A stretch of 64,000 nucleotides of DNA from assembly GCF_011761265.1 (NCBI RefSeq), contig NZ_JAAOZB010000002.1, forward strand, positions 248,001 through 312,000. The letters run 5' to 3'. Of this stretch, positions 42,844 through 52,023 are shown piece after piece. The position numbers and the translations under genes were made by a program. Within the stretch, counting starts at the first letter, position 1; each line of letters opens with the position of its first letter. Origin of the DNA: Microbacterium halimionae. Its GTDB lineage: Bacteria > Actinomycetota > Actinomycetes > Actinomycetales > Microbacteriaceae. A model generated the notes under the pieces. It was not told the origin of the DNA, made no database searches, and saw nothing but the letters and a program-made list of their open reading frames with translations.

Positions 42844-42896
42844 GCACCTAACTTGTAATTAGGGGGTTGCAGGTTCAAGTCCTGTAGCCGGCACAA
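42844..42896 (+). repeat. attR: 53-bp direct repeat of the tRNA-Thr 3' end
   Basis: Identical over 53 bases to 33798-33850. The 5' half of the tRNA is absent here, so this is a fragment and not a second tRNA gene. Confidence 0.93.
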
Positions 42897-42945
42897 CAAA
42901 GCTGCATTTCGCATTTCTCGCCGATCGCGCGGGCGAAGGTGGGCA

Positions 42946-43896
42946 ATGAAAAACCGGATGCCGTCGGCCCTCTCCGTTGGCGGCGCGCTGGCCGGTGCGG
43001 TAACCGTCGGTGTGCTGACGGCGCTTCAGGCGCGCGCCAACGGCTCGCTCGGCGCGGAGCTTGGCGACGGGGTCGTTGCAGCGTTCATCTCATTCGCATC
43101 GGGCCTCGGCATCCTGCTGGTGCTTTGCCTCTTTGTTCCTTCGGGACGCGCCGGGGTCAGGGCGGTGGCACAGGGGGCTTTTCGTAGCATCCCGGCGTGG
43201 ATGATGCTCGGCGGCCTAGCTGGTGCGTTGACGGTTGTGACGCAGAGCCTGACCGTCGCGACAGTGGGCGTGGCGTTGTTCACTGTCGGCGTCGTTGCGG
43301 GTCAAACCGTCAACGGGCTGCTGCTTGACCGATTCGGCTATGGCCCCGCAGGATTCGTCGCGGTCACCATGCCGCGCATCATCGGAGCATCGCTCGCCGT
43401 CGTCGCTGTCATCCTCTGTGTCGTCGGCGACACGAGTGCTGGTGACACGTGGTGGATGCTCATTCTGCCGTTTCTCGCGGGCGCTGGAATCGCGTGGCAA
43501 CAGGCGACCAACGGACGACTCCGGCAGCGCATCGATAGCGCCCTTGTTGCGACGCTCGTCAATTTCGTGGGCGGCACTCTTACGCTTGGCATCATCGCGC
43601 TCGTGCACATCGCAATCGCCGGTGCGCCCACGAGCTTTCCAACGAGTCCCTGGGTATATCTTGGGGGAGCGCTCGGCGTCGTCTATATCTTCTTGTCGGC
43701 AGCTCTTGTGCGGGTGACGGGCGTGCTGCTGCTCGGACTCGGCTCCGTCGTCGGACTGCTGTCAACGGCGGTCGTGCTCGATGCCATCTGGCCTGCGCCT
43801 TCAGGCCCATCCACCCTGTTCGCTGTGCTCGCAGCGGTCGTCGCACTCATCGGCGTCGCGATCGCGGTGTTTCCGAAACGTCGCCGAAGCGTCTAG
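42946..43896 (+). CDS. YdcZ-type DMT-superfamily transporter (DUF606)
   Basis: The 316-residue protein has two tandem five-helix halves, each with the DUF606 pattern (LTALQARANGSLGAELGDGVVAAFISFASG, about 22-51, and its repeat AGIAWQQATNGRLRQRIDSALVATLVNFVGG, about 181-211). The substrate is unknown. It lies 49 bases from attR; before integration it followed tRNA-Thr directly and may have shared its promoter. ATG at 42946 has AGGTGG upstream. It converges with the nitroreductase-like gene, with a 4-base overlap. Confidence 0.88.
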   Translation: MKNRMPSALSVGGALAGAVTVGVLTALQARANGSLGAELGDGVVAAFISFASGLGILLVLCLFVPSGRAGVRAVAQGAFRSIPAWMMLGGLAGALTVVTQSLTVATVGVALFTVGVVAGQTVNGLLLDRFGYGPAGFVAVTMPRIIGASLAVVAVILCVVGDTSAGDTWWMLILPFLAGAGIAWQQATNGRLRQRIDSALVATLVNFVGGTLTLGIIALVHIAIAGAPTSFPTSPWVYLGGALGVVYIFLSAALVRVTGVLLLGLGSVVGLLSTAVVLDAIWPAPSGPSTLFAVLAAVVALIGVAIAVFPKRRRSV

Positions 43897-44456
43897 TTCG
43901 AAGCGTCGGACTTCTTTTTGCGCGGCATCCGGGCCAAAAACCGGTCGCCGTCGATACTCTTTCGCCGTCCGGTCCGTGTGCGCGGCGGCTTTCCTCCGAC
44001 GTACAGCCACCCCAGCAACGCCTCGTTTTTGCCGAGACCATGTGCTTTCGCCACTGCCTTGCTTCGGGTCGCGCTGCCGGTGCGCCAGAACACGCCCCAG
44101 CCTGCTTCGTCGAGCAGCAGACTCAGCATGTGAGCGACACCAGAGGCAGTAGCCTCCTGCTCCCACCGCGGTACTTTTTCACTCTTGCTGTAGCTAACGA
44201 CGACAGCGATCAAAAGGGGCGCACGCATGGGCTTTGTTGACGGATGCTTTTCGCCCTCTGCCTTCGCGAATGCACGACCGAGACGCTCGCGATCGGTGCC
44301 TCGCAGCTCGATCAGTCGCCAGGGGCGCAGTGCGGAGTGATCAGCAACCGTGCCGGCGGCCGACACGAACGACGCAAGCTCGGCGTGATTTGGAGCAGCG
44401 TCCGTGACGCGCGAAAGTGACTTGCGGGCCAGCACCGCATCCAATGCGCCGCTCAC
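43893..44456 (-). CDS. Nitroreductase-family protein
   Basis: The GTG at 44456 overlaps the msrB stop (GTGA) and gives 187 residues, the usual size for FMN nitroreductases. N-terminal RKSLSRVTDAAPNHAEL and HSALRPWRLIEL (about 45) mark the FMN-binding fold, and GWGVFWRTG follows near 128. The C-terminus is basic (RMPRKKKSD). The substrate is unknown; coupling to msrB suggests a redox-stress role. Confidence 0.82.
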   Translation of the reverse strand: MSGALDAVLARKSLSRVTDAAPNHAELASFVSAAGTVADHSALRPWRLIELRGTDRERLGRAFAKAEGEKHPSTKPMRAPLLIAVVVSYSKSEKVPRWEQEATASGVAHMLSLLLDEAGWGVFWRTGSATRSKAVAKAHGLGKNEALLGWLYVGGKPPRTRTGRRKSIDGDRFLARMPRKKKSDASN

Positions 44457-44860
44457 GACGCACCCTCGGGGCTGAACTCGAGTGCAAGCGAATTCATGCA
44501 GTACCTGTCGCCTGTGGGTGTGCCGAATCCATCGGGAAAGACGTGCCCGAGATGCGAACCGCACCCAGCGCACCGCACTTCGGTGCGCTGCATGCCGTGT
44601 GCATTGTCGGCGATGAGCTCGACAGCATCGGGGCGCACTGACTCGTAGAAGCTCGGCCACCCGCAGTGCGAATCAAACTTCGTTCCGCTCTCAAACAGCT
44701 CTGCGCCGCATCCAGCGCAGGTGTAAAGACCCGCACGCGCCTCGTCGAGCAACTCTCCCGTCCAGGGGCGTTCGGTGGCCGCCTCGCGGAGGACGGCGAA
44801 TCGGTTGGGGTCGAGCTGCTCGCGCCACTGCTCATCTGACTTGTCGACTGCGTACGTCAT
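44453..44860 (-). CDS. msrB: Peptide-methionine (R)-S-oxide reductase
   Basis: MsrB repairs methionine-R-sulfoxide in proteins. The 135-residue protein has the zinc site (TCAGCGAELF and VRCAGCGSHLGH), the HCGWPSF active-site loop and the catalytic cysteine in RYCMNSLAL near residue 123. No membrane or fusion domain is present. It is upstream of the nitroreductase-like gene. Confidence 0.97.
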   Translation of the reverse strand: MTYAVDKSDEQWREQLDPNRFAVLREAATERPWTGELLDEARAGLYTCAGCGAELFESGTKFDSHCGWPSFYESVRPDAVELIADNAHGMQRTEVRCAGCGSHLGHVFPDGFGTPTGDRYCMNSLALEFSPEGAS

Positions 44861-44936
44861 GAAACCTCCTTGGGGCTGCCTCTATTCAACCCGAGCAGAT
44901 GCTCACTGTCGCCCAGAGTGCGCCGAGAATGGACAT

Positions 44937-45935
44937 ATGACTTCATCCGAGCACGCGGCTGTCTCGGCGCGATATGCGAGATTTGCGCGGGATGAGGCGC
45001 CAGGGCGCTCTGCGCTCTATACCGAGTGGGCTCAGGGGGTGGCAGGCGACCCGCACGTGTGCGCAATTCTGGCGAGAATTCCAGCAACGCATCGTCAGCC
45101 TCCGTTGGTGTTCGCGGCCGCTCGAATTCTCGGTGCACCGCTTGCCCCCTACCCGGTGTGGTCGAAGTGGGTGCACGCTCACACCGATCTTCTTATCGCC
45201 GAGTGCGAGCGACGCTCGTTGCAGACGAACGAACCGCTGCGCTGCGCGGCGCTTCTCCCGGCGCTTTCGCTTATCGACGGTCCGATCGCCCTTATCGAGC
45301 TTGGTGCGAGTGCTGGGCTCTGCCTGTACCCGGACCAGTATTCGTATCGCTTCTCGCGCACGGACGGCACGCCCGTGGAGCTTGACCCCCTTCGTGGGCA
45401 GAGCGCTGTCGTTCTGCACGCTGAGCTCTCGGGTCATCCGGTCCTGCGGATGCCCGAGGTGGTGTGGCGCGCGGGAATCGACATTTCACCTCTTGATGCC
45501 CGAGATTCCGATGATCGTGAGTGGCTGAAAACTCTCGTCTGGCCGGGCGAGGAAGGTCGCGCAGAACGGATCGTCGCGGCTCTCGATATCGCCGCAGCCG
45601 ACCCACCGATCCTCGTCGCGGGCGATGCCGAAGCTGAGTTGCCAGCGCTGATCGCGCGTGCGCCCCGCAACGCAACGCTCGTGGTGACGACACCTGGAGT
45701 GTTGATTCACATTCCGCGAGCGCGCCGCGACGCCGTGATCAACGCCGCCCGATCGAAGGCGCGATGGATCACGATCGATCCGCCGACAGCTCACGACGCG
45801 TGGCGTGAGCCGCCGGGCGAAAACTGGCCAGCATCCCGATTCGTGCTGGGCCTCGACGGTGAGATCGTCGCCGCCGTTGACCCACTTGGTGGTGTCGTGG
45901 AGTGGCATCCGTCGTCGACGACCGGTGCGCGTTAG
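44937..45935 (+). CDS. DUF2332 family protein
   Basis: The 332-residue protein matches DUF2332, a family of cytoplasmic proteins of unknown function in actinobacteria and proteobacteria. A glycine-rich loop (IALIELGASAGLCLYPD, about 125-141) hints at a Rossmann-like nucleotide or SAM site, a family inference. GAGAAT at 44925-44930, six bases before the ATG, supports a leaderless start; longer in-frame readings run into the msrB gene on the other strand. Confidence 0.82.
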   Translation: MTSSEHAAVSARYARFARDEAPGRSALYTEWAQGVAGDPHVCAILARIPATHRQPPLVFAAARILGAPLAPYPVWSKWVHAHTDLLIAECERRSLQTNEPLRCAALLPALSLIDGPIALIELGASAGLCLYPDQYSYRFSRTDGTPVELDPLRGQSAVVLHAELSGHPVLRMPEVVWRAGIDISPLDARDSDDREWLKTLVWPGEEGRAERIVAALDIAAADPPILVAGDAEAELPALIARAPRNATLVVTTPGVLIHIPRARRDAVINAARSKARWITIDPPTAHDAWREPPGENWPASRFVLGLDGEIVAAVDPLGGVVEWHPSSTTGAR

Positions 45936-45944
45936 CGTTGAAAT
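45933..45944 (+). promoter_or_regulatory. -10 box for leaderless DUF3263 gene
   Basis: TAGCGT at 45933-45938 overlaps the end of the DUF2332 gene (its TAG stop) and lies six bases before the ATG at 45945. Confidence 0.5.
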
Positions 45945-46202
45945 ATGCCTCTGACGGACCGCGACCGCGCGCTGCTTGCCTTCGAAGCGCAGCATCCACG
46001 GCACGTGGGAGACAAAGAAGAACGAATTCGCGCTGAACTGCAGGTGAGCCCCGCGCGCTACTACCAGCTTCTCGGGCGTCTCATCGATACTGCGGATGCA
46101 CTCGAGTTCGACCCACTACTCGTGCACCGGTTGCGGCGTGTTCGCGACGCCGATGAACGATCACGCCGCGCGCATACCGCGCGCACTGGTTCTGCCAGAT
46201 AG
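45945..46202 (+). CDS. DUF3263 small protein, HTH-like
   Basis: This 85-residue protein belongs to the actinobacterial DUF3263 family. The core LTDRDRALLAFEAQHPRHVGDKEERIRAELQVSPARYYQLLGRLID (about 3-48) looks like a small DNA-binding helix bundle. The tail is basic. It nearly always precedes a LytR_C-domain protein gene, as here, ten bases downstream. Function unknown. Confidence 0.85.
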   Translation: MPLTDRDRALLAFEAQHPRHVGDKEERIRAELQVSPARYYQLLGRLIDTADALEFDPLLVHRLRRVRDADERSRRAHTARTGSAR

Positions 46203-46211
46203 CATCGACGG
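46200..46211 (+). promoter_or_regulatory. -10 box for leaderless LytR_C gene
   Basis: TAGCAT at 46200-46205 begins in the stop codon of the DUF3263 gene and lies six bases before the ATG at 46212. Confidence 0.5.
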
Positions 46212-46802
46212 ATGCCGAGAACGCCTATTTCGCGTGACCGATTCGACGATCTCCCCGAAGGAATCGATCGCGTCGGGGCGCACCGCGCCGAGAATCCCCG
46301 GATGCGCGGTTGGTTGGTGCTGACGTGGGCGATCATTGCGACGGTTGTGTTGACCGTGGTCGGCATCTTCGGAAGCATGATTGTTTCGGGTCGAATCGAC
46401 CTGTTTCCGACGTCTGCCCCCACTGTTTCGCAGTCGCCCGGCATCGAGCCCGTGATTGACGCGTCGTACACGGTGCTTGTCCTCAACGCCACGGGAGAAT
46501 CCGGGCTCGGAAACGTCGTACGAGACGAGATCATCGCGGCGAATGTCGGCTGGACCGGTGACACAGTGCTTGCAGCGAATGCGGCATCCACTGATTTTGA
46601 ACAGACGACTGTTTTCTACCCGTACCCAGAAGACGAGGCAGCGGCTCTCGGGCTCGCTGAACTTCTGGGCGACGTGCCGGTTGCGCAGAGCGAGGCATAC
46701 CTTCAGGTTGAGCAGCCTGAGGACGGATCTCAGATTCGTCAGCTGACGGTTGTCATCGGTGCGGATCGTGCGACGACTGAAGAGAACGCGCCCGCGTCCT
46801 AG
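46212..46802 (+). CDS. LytR C-terminal-domain membrane protein
   Basis: This 196-residue protein has a cytoplasmic N-terminus, one membrane helix (LVLTWAIIATVVLTVVGIFG, about 35-54) and an extracytoplasmic LytR_C domain (VLVLNATGESGLGNVVRDEI onward, about 88-185). LytR_C domains occur at the C-terminus of some LytR-CpsA-Psr cell-wall ligases; here the domain stands alone, so a wall-associated role is likely but undefined. Confidence 0.85.
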   Translation: MPRTPISRDRFDDLPEGIDRVGAHRAENPRMRGWLVLTWAIIATVVLTVVGIFGSMIVSGRIDLFPTSAPTVSQSPGIEPVIDASYTVLVLNATGESGLGNVVRDEIIAANVGWTGDTVLAANAASTDFEQTTVFYPYPEDEAAALGLAELLGDVPVAQSEAYLQVEQPEDGSQIRQLTVVIGADRATTEENAPAS

Positions 46803-46957
46803 CTCGCGTCGTGCTCCGGGGCAGGGTGTGAAGACCCCTGTGTTTCCGGTCTGTAAAAAGTTTGCTGCCGCCGTGTCACAAGTTGCGGGAACGGCGATAT
46901 CTCAAGGGAACGCCTGGATACGATTGCCGCGTCCTACCGCAATAACAGGAGATACGC

Positions 46958-47161
46958 ATGGCCGAGGGTACCGTCAAGTGGTTCAACGCTGAGAAAGGCT
47001 TCGGCTTTATTACGGTGTCGGATGGGCAGGATGTTTTCGTCCACTATTCGAACATCGACATGTCTGGTTTCCGTGTTCTCGAAGAAGGCCAAGCCGTCGA
47101 GTTCACGGTGGGATCAGGGCAAAAAGGCCCCCAGGCCGAAGCCGTTCGCGTCGTCGCCTGA
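46958..47161 (+). CDS. cspA: Cold-shock protein (CspA family)
   Basis: The 67-residue OB-fold RNA chaperone has both nucleic-acid motifs, KGFGFI (about 13-18) and VFVHYS (about 26-31). The 155 bases upstream (46803-46957) hold no gene; a long untranslated leader is usual for cold-shock genes and AACAGGAGA provides the ribosome site. A stem-loop terminator follows. A longer Csp-domain protein is at 55882. Confidence 0.96.
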   Translation: MAEGTVKWFNAEKGFGFITVSDGQDVFVHYSNIDMSGFRVLEEGQAVEFTVGSGQKGPQAEAVRVVA

Positions 47162-47175
47162 GCACCGACCTTCAC

Positions 47176-47225
47176 CGGGCGGTTCTGCACTTCCCTCTCT
47201 GCGGAGGGTGGCGCAGAGCCGCCCG
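47176..47225 (+). terminator. Terminator after cspA
   Basis: CGGGCGGTTCTGC (47176-47188) pairs with GCAGAGCCGCCCG (47213-47225) with one G-U mismatch around a 24-base loop that has its own small CCCTC/GAGGG hairpin. Confidence 0.7.
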
Positions 47226-47280
47226 TTGTCGTGTGTGGCGCCACGCGCCCTCGTAGCGCAGCAATCGACGGTGTCCCGCG

Positions 47281-47307
47281 CTTGCACTCGGCACCCCCGA
47301 GTGCCAA
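47281..47307. promoter_or_regulatory. Second, imperfect CIRCE-like operator
   Basis: CTTGCACTC-N9-GAGTGCCAA keeps the CIRCE architecture with mismatches from TTAGCACTC-N9-GAGTGCTAA. It lies six bases before the perfect CIRCE. Confidence 0.55.
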
Positions 47308-47313
47308 AATGAG

Positions 47314-47340
47314 TTAGCACTCGCAATCGCCGAGTGCTAA
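47314..47340. promoter_or_regulatory. CIRCE operator (HrcA site) of groEL
   Basis: A perfect TTAGCACTC-N9-GAGTGCTAA lies 36 bases before the groEL ATG. HrcA repression of groEL is expected; hrcA is not in the window. Confidence 0.95.
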
Positions 47341-49005
<1,665 letters not shown>

Positions 49006-49020
49006 TCCAGTAAACGCAGT

Positions 49021-49052
49021 CGAAGGGCCCCGGCATCTGCCGGGGCCCTTCG
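49021..49052 (+). terminator. Terminator after groEL
   Basis: CGAAGGGCCCCGGCA (49021-49035) and TGCCGGGGCCCTTCG (49038-49052) form a 15-bp stem followed by TGTTTT. Confidence 0.92.
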
Positions 49053-49070
49053 TGTTTTCGCGACGACGAG

Positions 49071-49358
49071 CTAACGGAACATGCTCGCATTTGAGAGCTC
49101 GGCATCGGCGTACTGCTGCCCCGCCAGCGCGAGTGCCTGGTTGAGGGCACCGATCGTGTCTTCGACATGATGCTGTGTCGCACGCCACTGGTCCACGACG
49201 CCCTGAAAGGCAGTGGCCGCGGTACCGGTCCATGACGACTGAAGTTGGCTGAGCTGAGCGGTCAGCGACGTCGACTCGGTATGGAGCCGGTCGATCGTGG
49301 CGCGTGCGGCGGCAGTGGTCGTGAGGACGGCGTCGCTGTCGACGGCGAAAACAGCCAT
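49071..49358 (-). CDS. WXG100-family protein (ESAT-6-like)
   Basis: The 95-residue helical hairpin protein has the WxG turn in SSWTGTAATAF near residue 42 and helical arms on both sides, the pattern of type VII (ESX) secretion substrates. ATG at 49358 follows AAGGAG; the extra 32 upstream residues of a longer reading are discarded. No EccC or other ESX component lies nearby, so export would depend on machinery elsewhere. A solitary WXG100 gene is common in Microbacteriaceae. Confidence 0.88.
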   Translation of the reverse strand: MAVFAVDSDAVLTTTAAARATIDRLHTESTSLTAQLSQLQSSWTGTAATAFQGVVDQWRATQHHVEDTIGALNQALALAGQQYADAELSNASMFR

Positions 49359-49486
49359 GGAGTACTCCTTCGATTGGGATGACGGAGACCCCACGCTAGG
49401 AGCGCCAACAGCTGCGCCCTGCGAAGACCTGTGTTCCGTGGAGCACCGTAACAACAGCTGTCGTTGGGGAGAAAGAAGGCCCGCCG

Positions 49487-51235
49487 TTAGGAGGACTTCA
49501 TACGGGGCAGCGGCTGTGTTTCGATCAGGAGATGAGCTGAGGCATCCTTACCCAGCGCCAGCGGGAATGCGACGCGGAACGTTGCTCCGCCGCCCGGAGT
49601 ATCTGTCACCTCGACGTTGCCGTTGAGAGATTCGACGATCGAAGCGACGATCGACAGGCCGAGTCCCGAGCCACCGGTGTCGCGCGTGCGTGAGGTGTCG
49701 GCGCGCCAGAATCGCTCGAAAATATGACCGCGGATCTGTGGCGGAATACCTTCACCATGATCGACTATTTCGAGCCAACCCATCTGCTGATCGTGGTCAA
49801 CTCCCACTCGGACTTCGATCGGAGACTCTTCGGGTGAGTATCGGCGGGCGTTGCCGAGCAGGTTGGCGATGACCTGGCGGATACGGTTCTCATCGCCGAG
49901 CACAACCGGTGTGGCGCGCAGGACCGGAACAGCGTCAGTGGACAGGTCGAGCGGTCCCGTGGCTGTGTCGACGCCTGCGGTGCCGTCTTGGGCCCGTGAG
50001 CGGCGGCGCAGCAGCGAACCCGCGCGTTCTATGGGCGACACGCGGCGGCGTACCGCCTCGGTGGGTGTCGTCGGGGGAGACGACACAGCTGCATTCGGCA
50101 ATGGTGGTCGCGGGGGGAGCGCTGTCGTATCGACGACGGTCACAGTTCGTGTCGGAGCGGCAGCTCCCACATCGAGCGCCGCATCGCGCGCAATCGGGCG
50201 TAGGTCGATGGGTGTGATCTCAACGCCACGTCGTTCGTCGAGCCGTGCGAGAGCGAGGAGATCTTCGACGAGCACACCCATGCGGATCGCTTCTTTTTCG
50301 ATTCGCTCCATCGACTGCGCAATGTCGTCGGGGTTCTTAATCGCGCCCATGCGGTAAAGCTCGGCATACCCGCGCACAGTTACGAGGGGTGTGCGCAGCT
50401 CATGGCTTGCATCCCCCACGAATCGGCGCATCTGTCGCACCGTCGCGTCGCGCTGCGACAGCGCCCCATCGATGCGCCCGAGCATTGCGTTGATCGCAGA
50501 CTTCGACCGACCGACTTCCGTTGTGGGTGCCTCCACATCGGTCATGCGCAAACTGAAATCTCCCGCAGCGATCGCTTCGGCTGTGGATTCGACCTGACCG
50601 AGGCTTCTGAATGTCAGAGTGACGACCCAGCGCACGAGAAAAGCACTCGCGATAACGGTGATGATGGCAAGAAAACTGTAGATACCCAGGAACGCCGCCA
50701 TGAAGCGTTCGCTCGCGGCAGTGGGGAGCGCGACGAGCTGCGTGTACAACAGCCCTGTCTCCGATTCGGTGTCGACGGCAACTGCGGCGCGGTATGGCGC
50801 TCCACCCGAAGAGTTCTCAAGAGTGAACACTGAGTCAGAACCCTGTGCCATCGCTTGCGACATGGTGTAGCTGTCGGGAAATTCCGGCGCGGCCGCACCA
50901 TCACCGCCGCCCTGATTCACCAGGTGGCCATCGGCCTCGGGGCTGTAGATGACGACGAAGTAGCTCGTGGCATTCGATTTGTCGACGAACGTCAGTCCGA
51001 GGTCGGAGACCTCGGCGTCGAAAACCGAGCTTGCCACTCCGGTCTTGACGAGCTGGCGTACCTGTTCGTCGAGGTTGTTTCCGAGGGTCTGGCGCAGAAA
51101 ACCCATGGTGCCAACTCCCGCGGCAAGCAAACCGATTGCGAGCACAGCAACCGTCACTCCGGTCACTTTGGCGCGCAGGCTGACGCTCCGCCACCATCGA
51201 GTGACCGAGTCGGATGAGGTGGTGTCGGTGCCCAG
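49487..51235 (-). CDS. Sensor histidine kinase, two-membrane-helix type
   Basis: The kinase has a membrane helix near residues 24-46, an extracytoplasmic sensor region (50-180), a second helix (185-207), HAMP, H-box RRFVGDASHELRTPL (about 275-289), an unusually long Pro/Arg-rich insertion before the ATP domain (about 370-430), then N-box NLLGNARRYSP, DHGEGI and GGSGLGLSIV. The shortest clean start (GTG 51166) would cut into the helix-preceding SLRAK segment. CTG at 51235, six bases after a GGAGG, gives 582 residues and is preferred. It pairs with the response regulator 17 bases upstream. Confidence 0.88.
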   Translation of the reverse strand: MGTDTTSSDSVTRWWRSVSLRAKVTGVTVAVLAIGLLAAGVGTMGFLRQTLGNNLDEQVRQLVKTGVASSVFDAEVSDLGLTFVDKSNATSYFVVIYSPEADGHLVNQGGGDGAAAPEFPDSYTMSQAMAQGSDSVFTLENSSGGAPYRAAVAVDTESETGLLYTQLVALPTAASERFMAAFLGIYSFLAIITVIASAFLVRWVVTLTFRSLGQVESTAEAIAAGDFSLRMTDVEAPTTEVGRSKSAINAMLGRIDGALSQRDATVRQMRRFVGDASHELRTPLVTVRGYAELYRMGAIKNPDDIAQSMERIEKEAIRMGVLVEDLLALARLDERRGVEITPIDLRPIARDAALDVGAAAPTRTVTVVDTTALPPRPPLPNAAVSSPPTTPTEAVRRRVSPIERAGSLLRRRSRAQDGTAGVDTATGPLDLSTDAVPVLRATPVVLGDENRIRQVIANLLGNARRYSPEESPIEVRVGVDHDQQMGWLEIVDHGEGIPPQIRGHIFERFWRADTSRTRDTGGSGLGLSIVASIVESLNGNVEVTDTPGGGATFRVAFPLALGKDASAHLLIETQPLPRMKSS

Positions 51236-51252
51236 GGTGTTCCTCCGCGTGC

Positions 51253-51945
51253 TCAGGCGCTTTTAGCGGCCTTGAGCATGTAGCCGAAGCCGCGCTTTGT
51301 CTGAATCAGCGCTTCGGAGGAGTGCGGATCGATCTTCCGACGCAGGTACGAGATGTAGCTTTCGACGATTCCGGCATCGCCGTTGAAGTCGTATTCCCAC
51401 ACGTGATCGAGAATCTGCGCTTTGCTCAGCACACGATTCGGGTTGAGCATGAGGTAGCGCAACAGCTTGAACTCTGTCGGGCTGAGATCGATGGGGGTCT
51501 CGCCCACGAACACATCGTGCGTGTCTTGATCCATCGTGATCTCGCCGGTGCGGATGACCGACTCTTCGTCTGCCTGCATCGTGCGACGAAGAATCGCCTG
51601 GATGCGAGCGACGATCTCATCGAGCGAGAACGGCTTGGTGACGTAGTCGTCGCCGCCGGCGTTCAGCCCGGTGATCTTGTCTTCGGTGTCGTCCTTCGCA
51701 GTGAGGAAGAGGATCGGAGCCGTGTAGCCAGCCTCCCGCAATCTCTTCGTCACGCTGAACCCGTTCATGTCGGGCAGCATGACATCGAGAACGATGAGAT
51801 CGGGCTCCTCTTCGAGGACAGCCGAAATCGTCTGCGCGCCGTTGCCTACGGCGCGCACCTGGAATCCCGCGAACTTGAGGCTCGTAATGAGCAGGTCGCG
51901 GATGTTCGGCTCATCGTCTACGACGAGGATGCGAGGTGCGGTCAT
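51253..51945 (-). CDS. OmpR/PhoP-family response regulator
   Basis: This 230-residue regulator has an intact receiver (VDDEP, LIVLDVMLPDMNG phospho-Asp, VTKPFS) and a winged-helix output domain (LSPTEFKLLRYLM, WEYDFNGDAGIVESYISYLRRKI, TKRGFGYML). It resembles the PhoP/TcrX group; it is distinct from RegX3 and GlnR elsewhere in the window. It lies upstream of its kinase on the same transcript. The stimulus and targets are unknown. Confidence 0.92.
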   Translation of the reverse strand: MTAPRILVVDDEPNIRDLLITSLKFAGFQVRAVGNGAQTISAVLEEEPDLIVLDVMLPDMNGFSVTKRLREAGYTAPILFLTAKDDTEDKITGLNAGGDDYVTKPFSLDEIVARIQAILRRTMQADEESVIRTGEITMDQDTHDVFVGETPIDLSPTEFKLLRYLMLNPNRVLSKAQILDHVWEYDFNGDAGIVESYISYLRRKIDPHSSEALIQTKRGFGYMLKAAKSA

Positions 51946-51957
51946 AGCCCCATTATG
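51946..51957 (-). promoter_or_regulatory. -10 box for the leaderless response-regulator gene
   Basis: On the minus strand CATAAT (51957-51952) is followed by six bases and the ATG at 51945. Confidence 0.5.
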
Positions 51958-52023
51958 GTGACCTCAGTGATGGGTCTGCTGGATATTTGCCGGAACGCCG
52001 TAAGTTTGGTGCGTTTTGCGGGG

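Larger units (their letters stand above)
33798..42896. mobile_element. 9-kb integrative element in tRNA-Thr, satellite-like
   Basis: The element is bounded by 53-bp direct repeats and carries its own integrase beside the right repeat. Reading leftward from the integrase on the minus strand are a hypothetical, an excisionase-like protein, a small ORF, a winged-helix protein, a terminase-small-subunit-like HTH protein, a zinc-finger protein and a 250-residue protein, mostly with overlapping starts. The left half holds a minus-strand operon of zinc-ribbon mini-proteins and a plus-strand operon with a Panacea gene. I see no capsid, portal, large terminase, tail, lysis or conjugation (TraB/FtsK-like) gene. 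One unit is about 9.05 kb. A degraded prophage is the main alternative. Confidence 0.9.

Noticed and set aside
42841..42893. A second tRNA-Thr gene
   Set aside because: Only the 3' part from the end of the D-arm is present; it is the attR repeat.
33798..42896. Actinobacterial integrative and conjugative element (pSAM2-like)
   Set aside because: No TraB/FtsK-type transfer gene and no RepSA-type protein was found among the genes.
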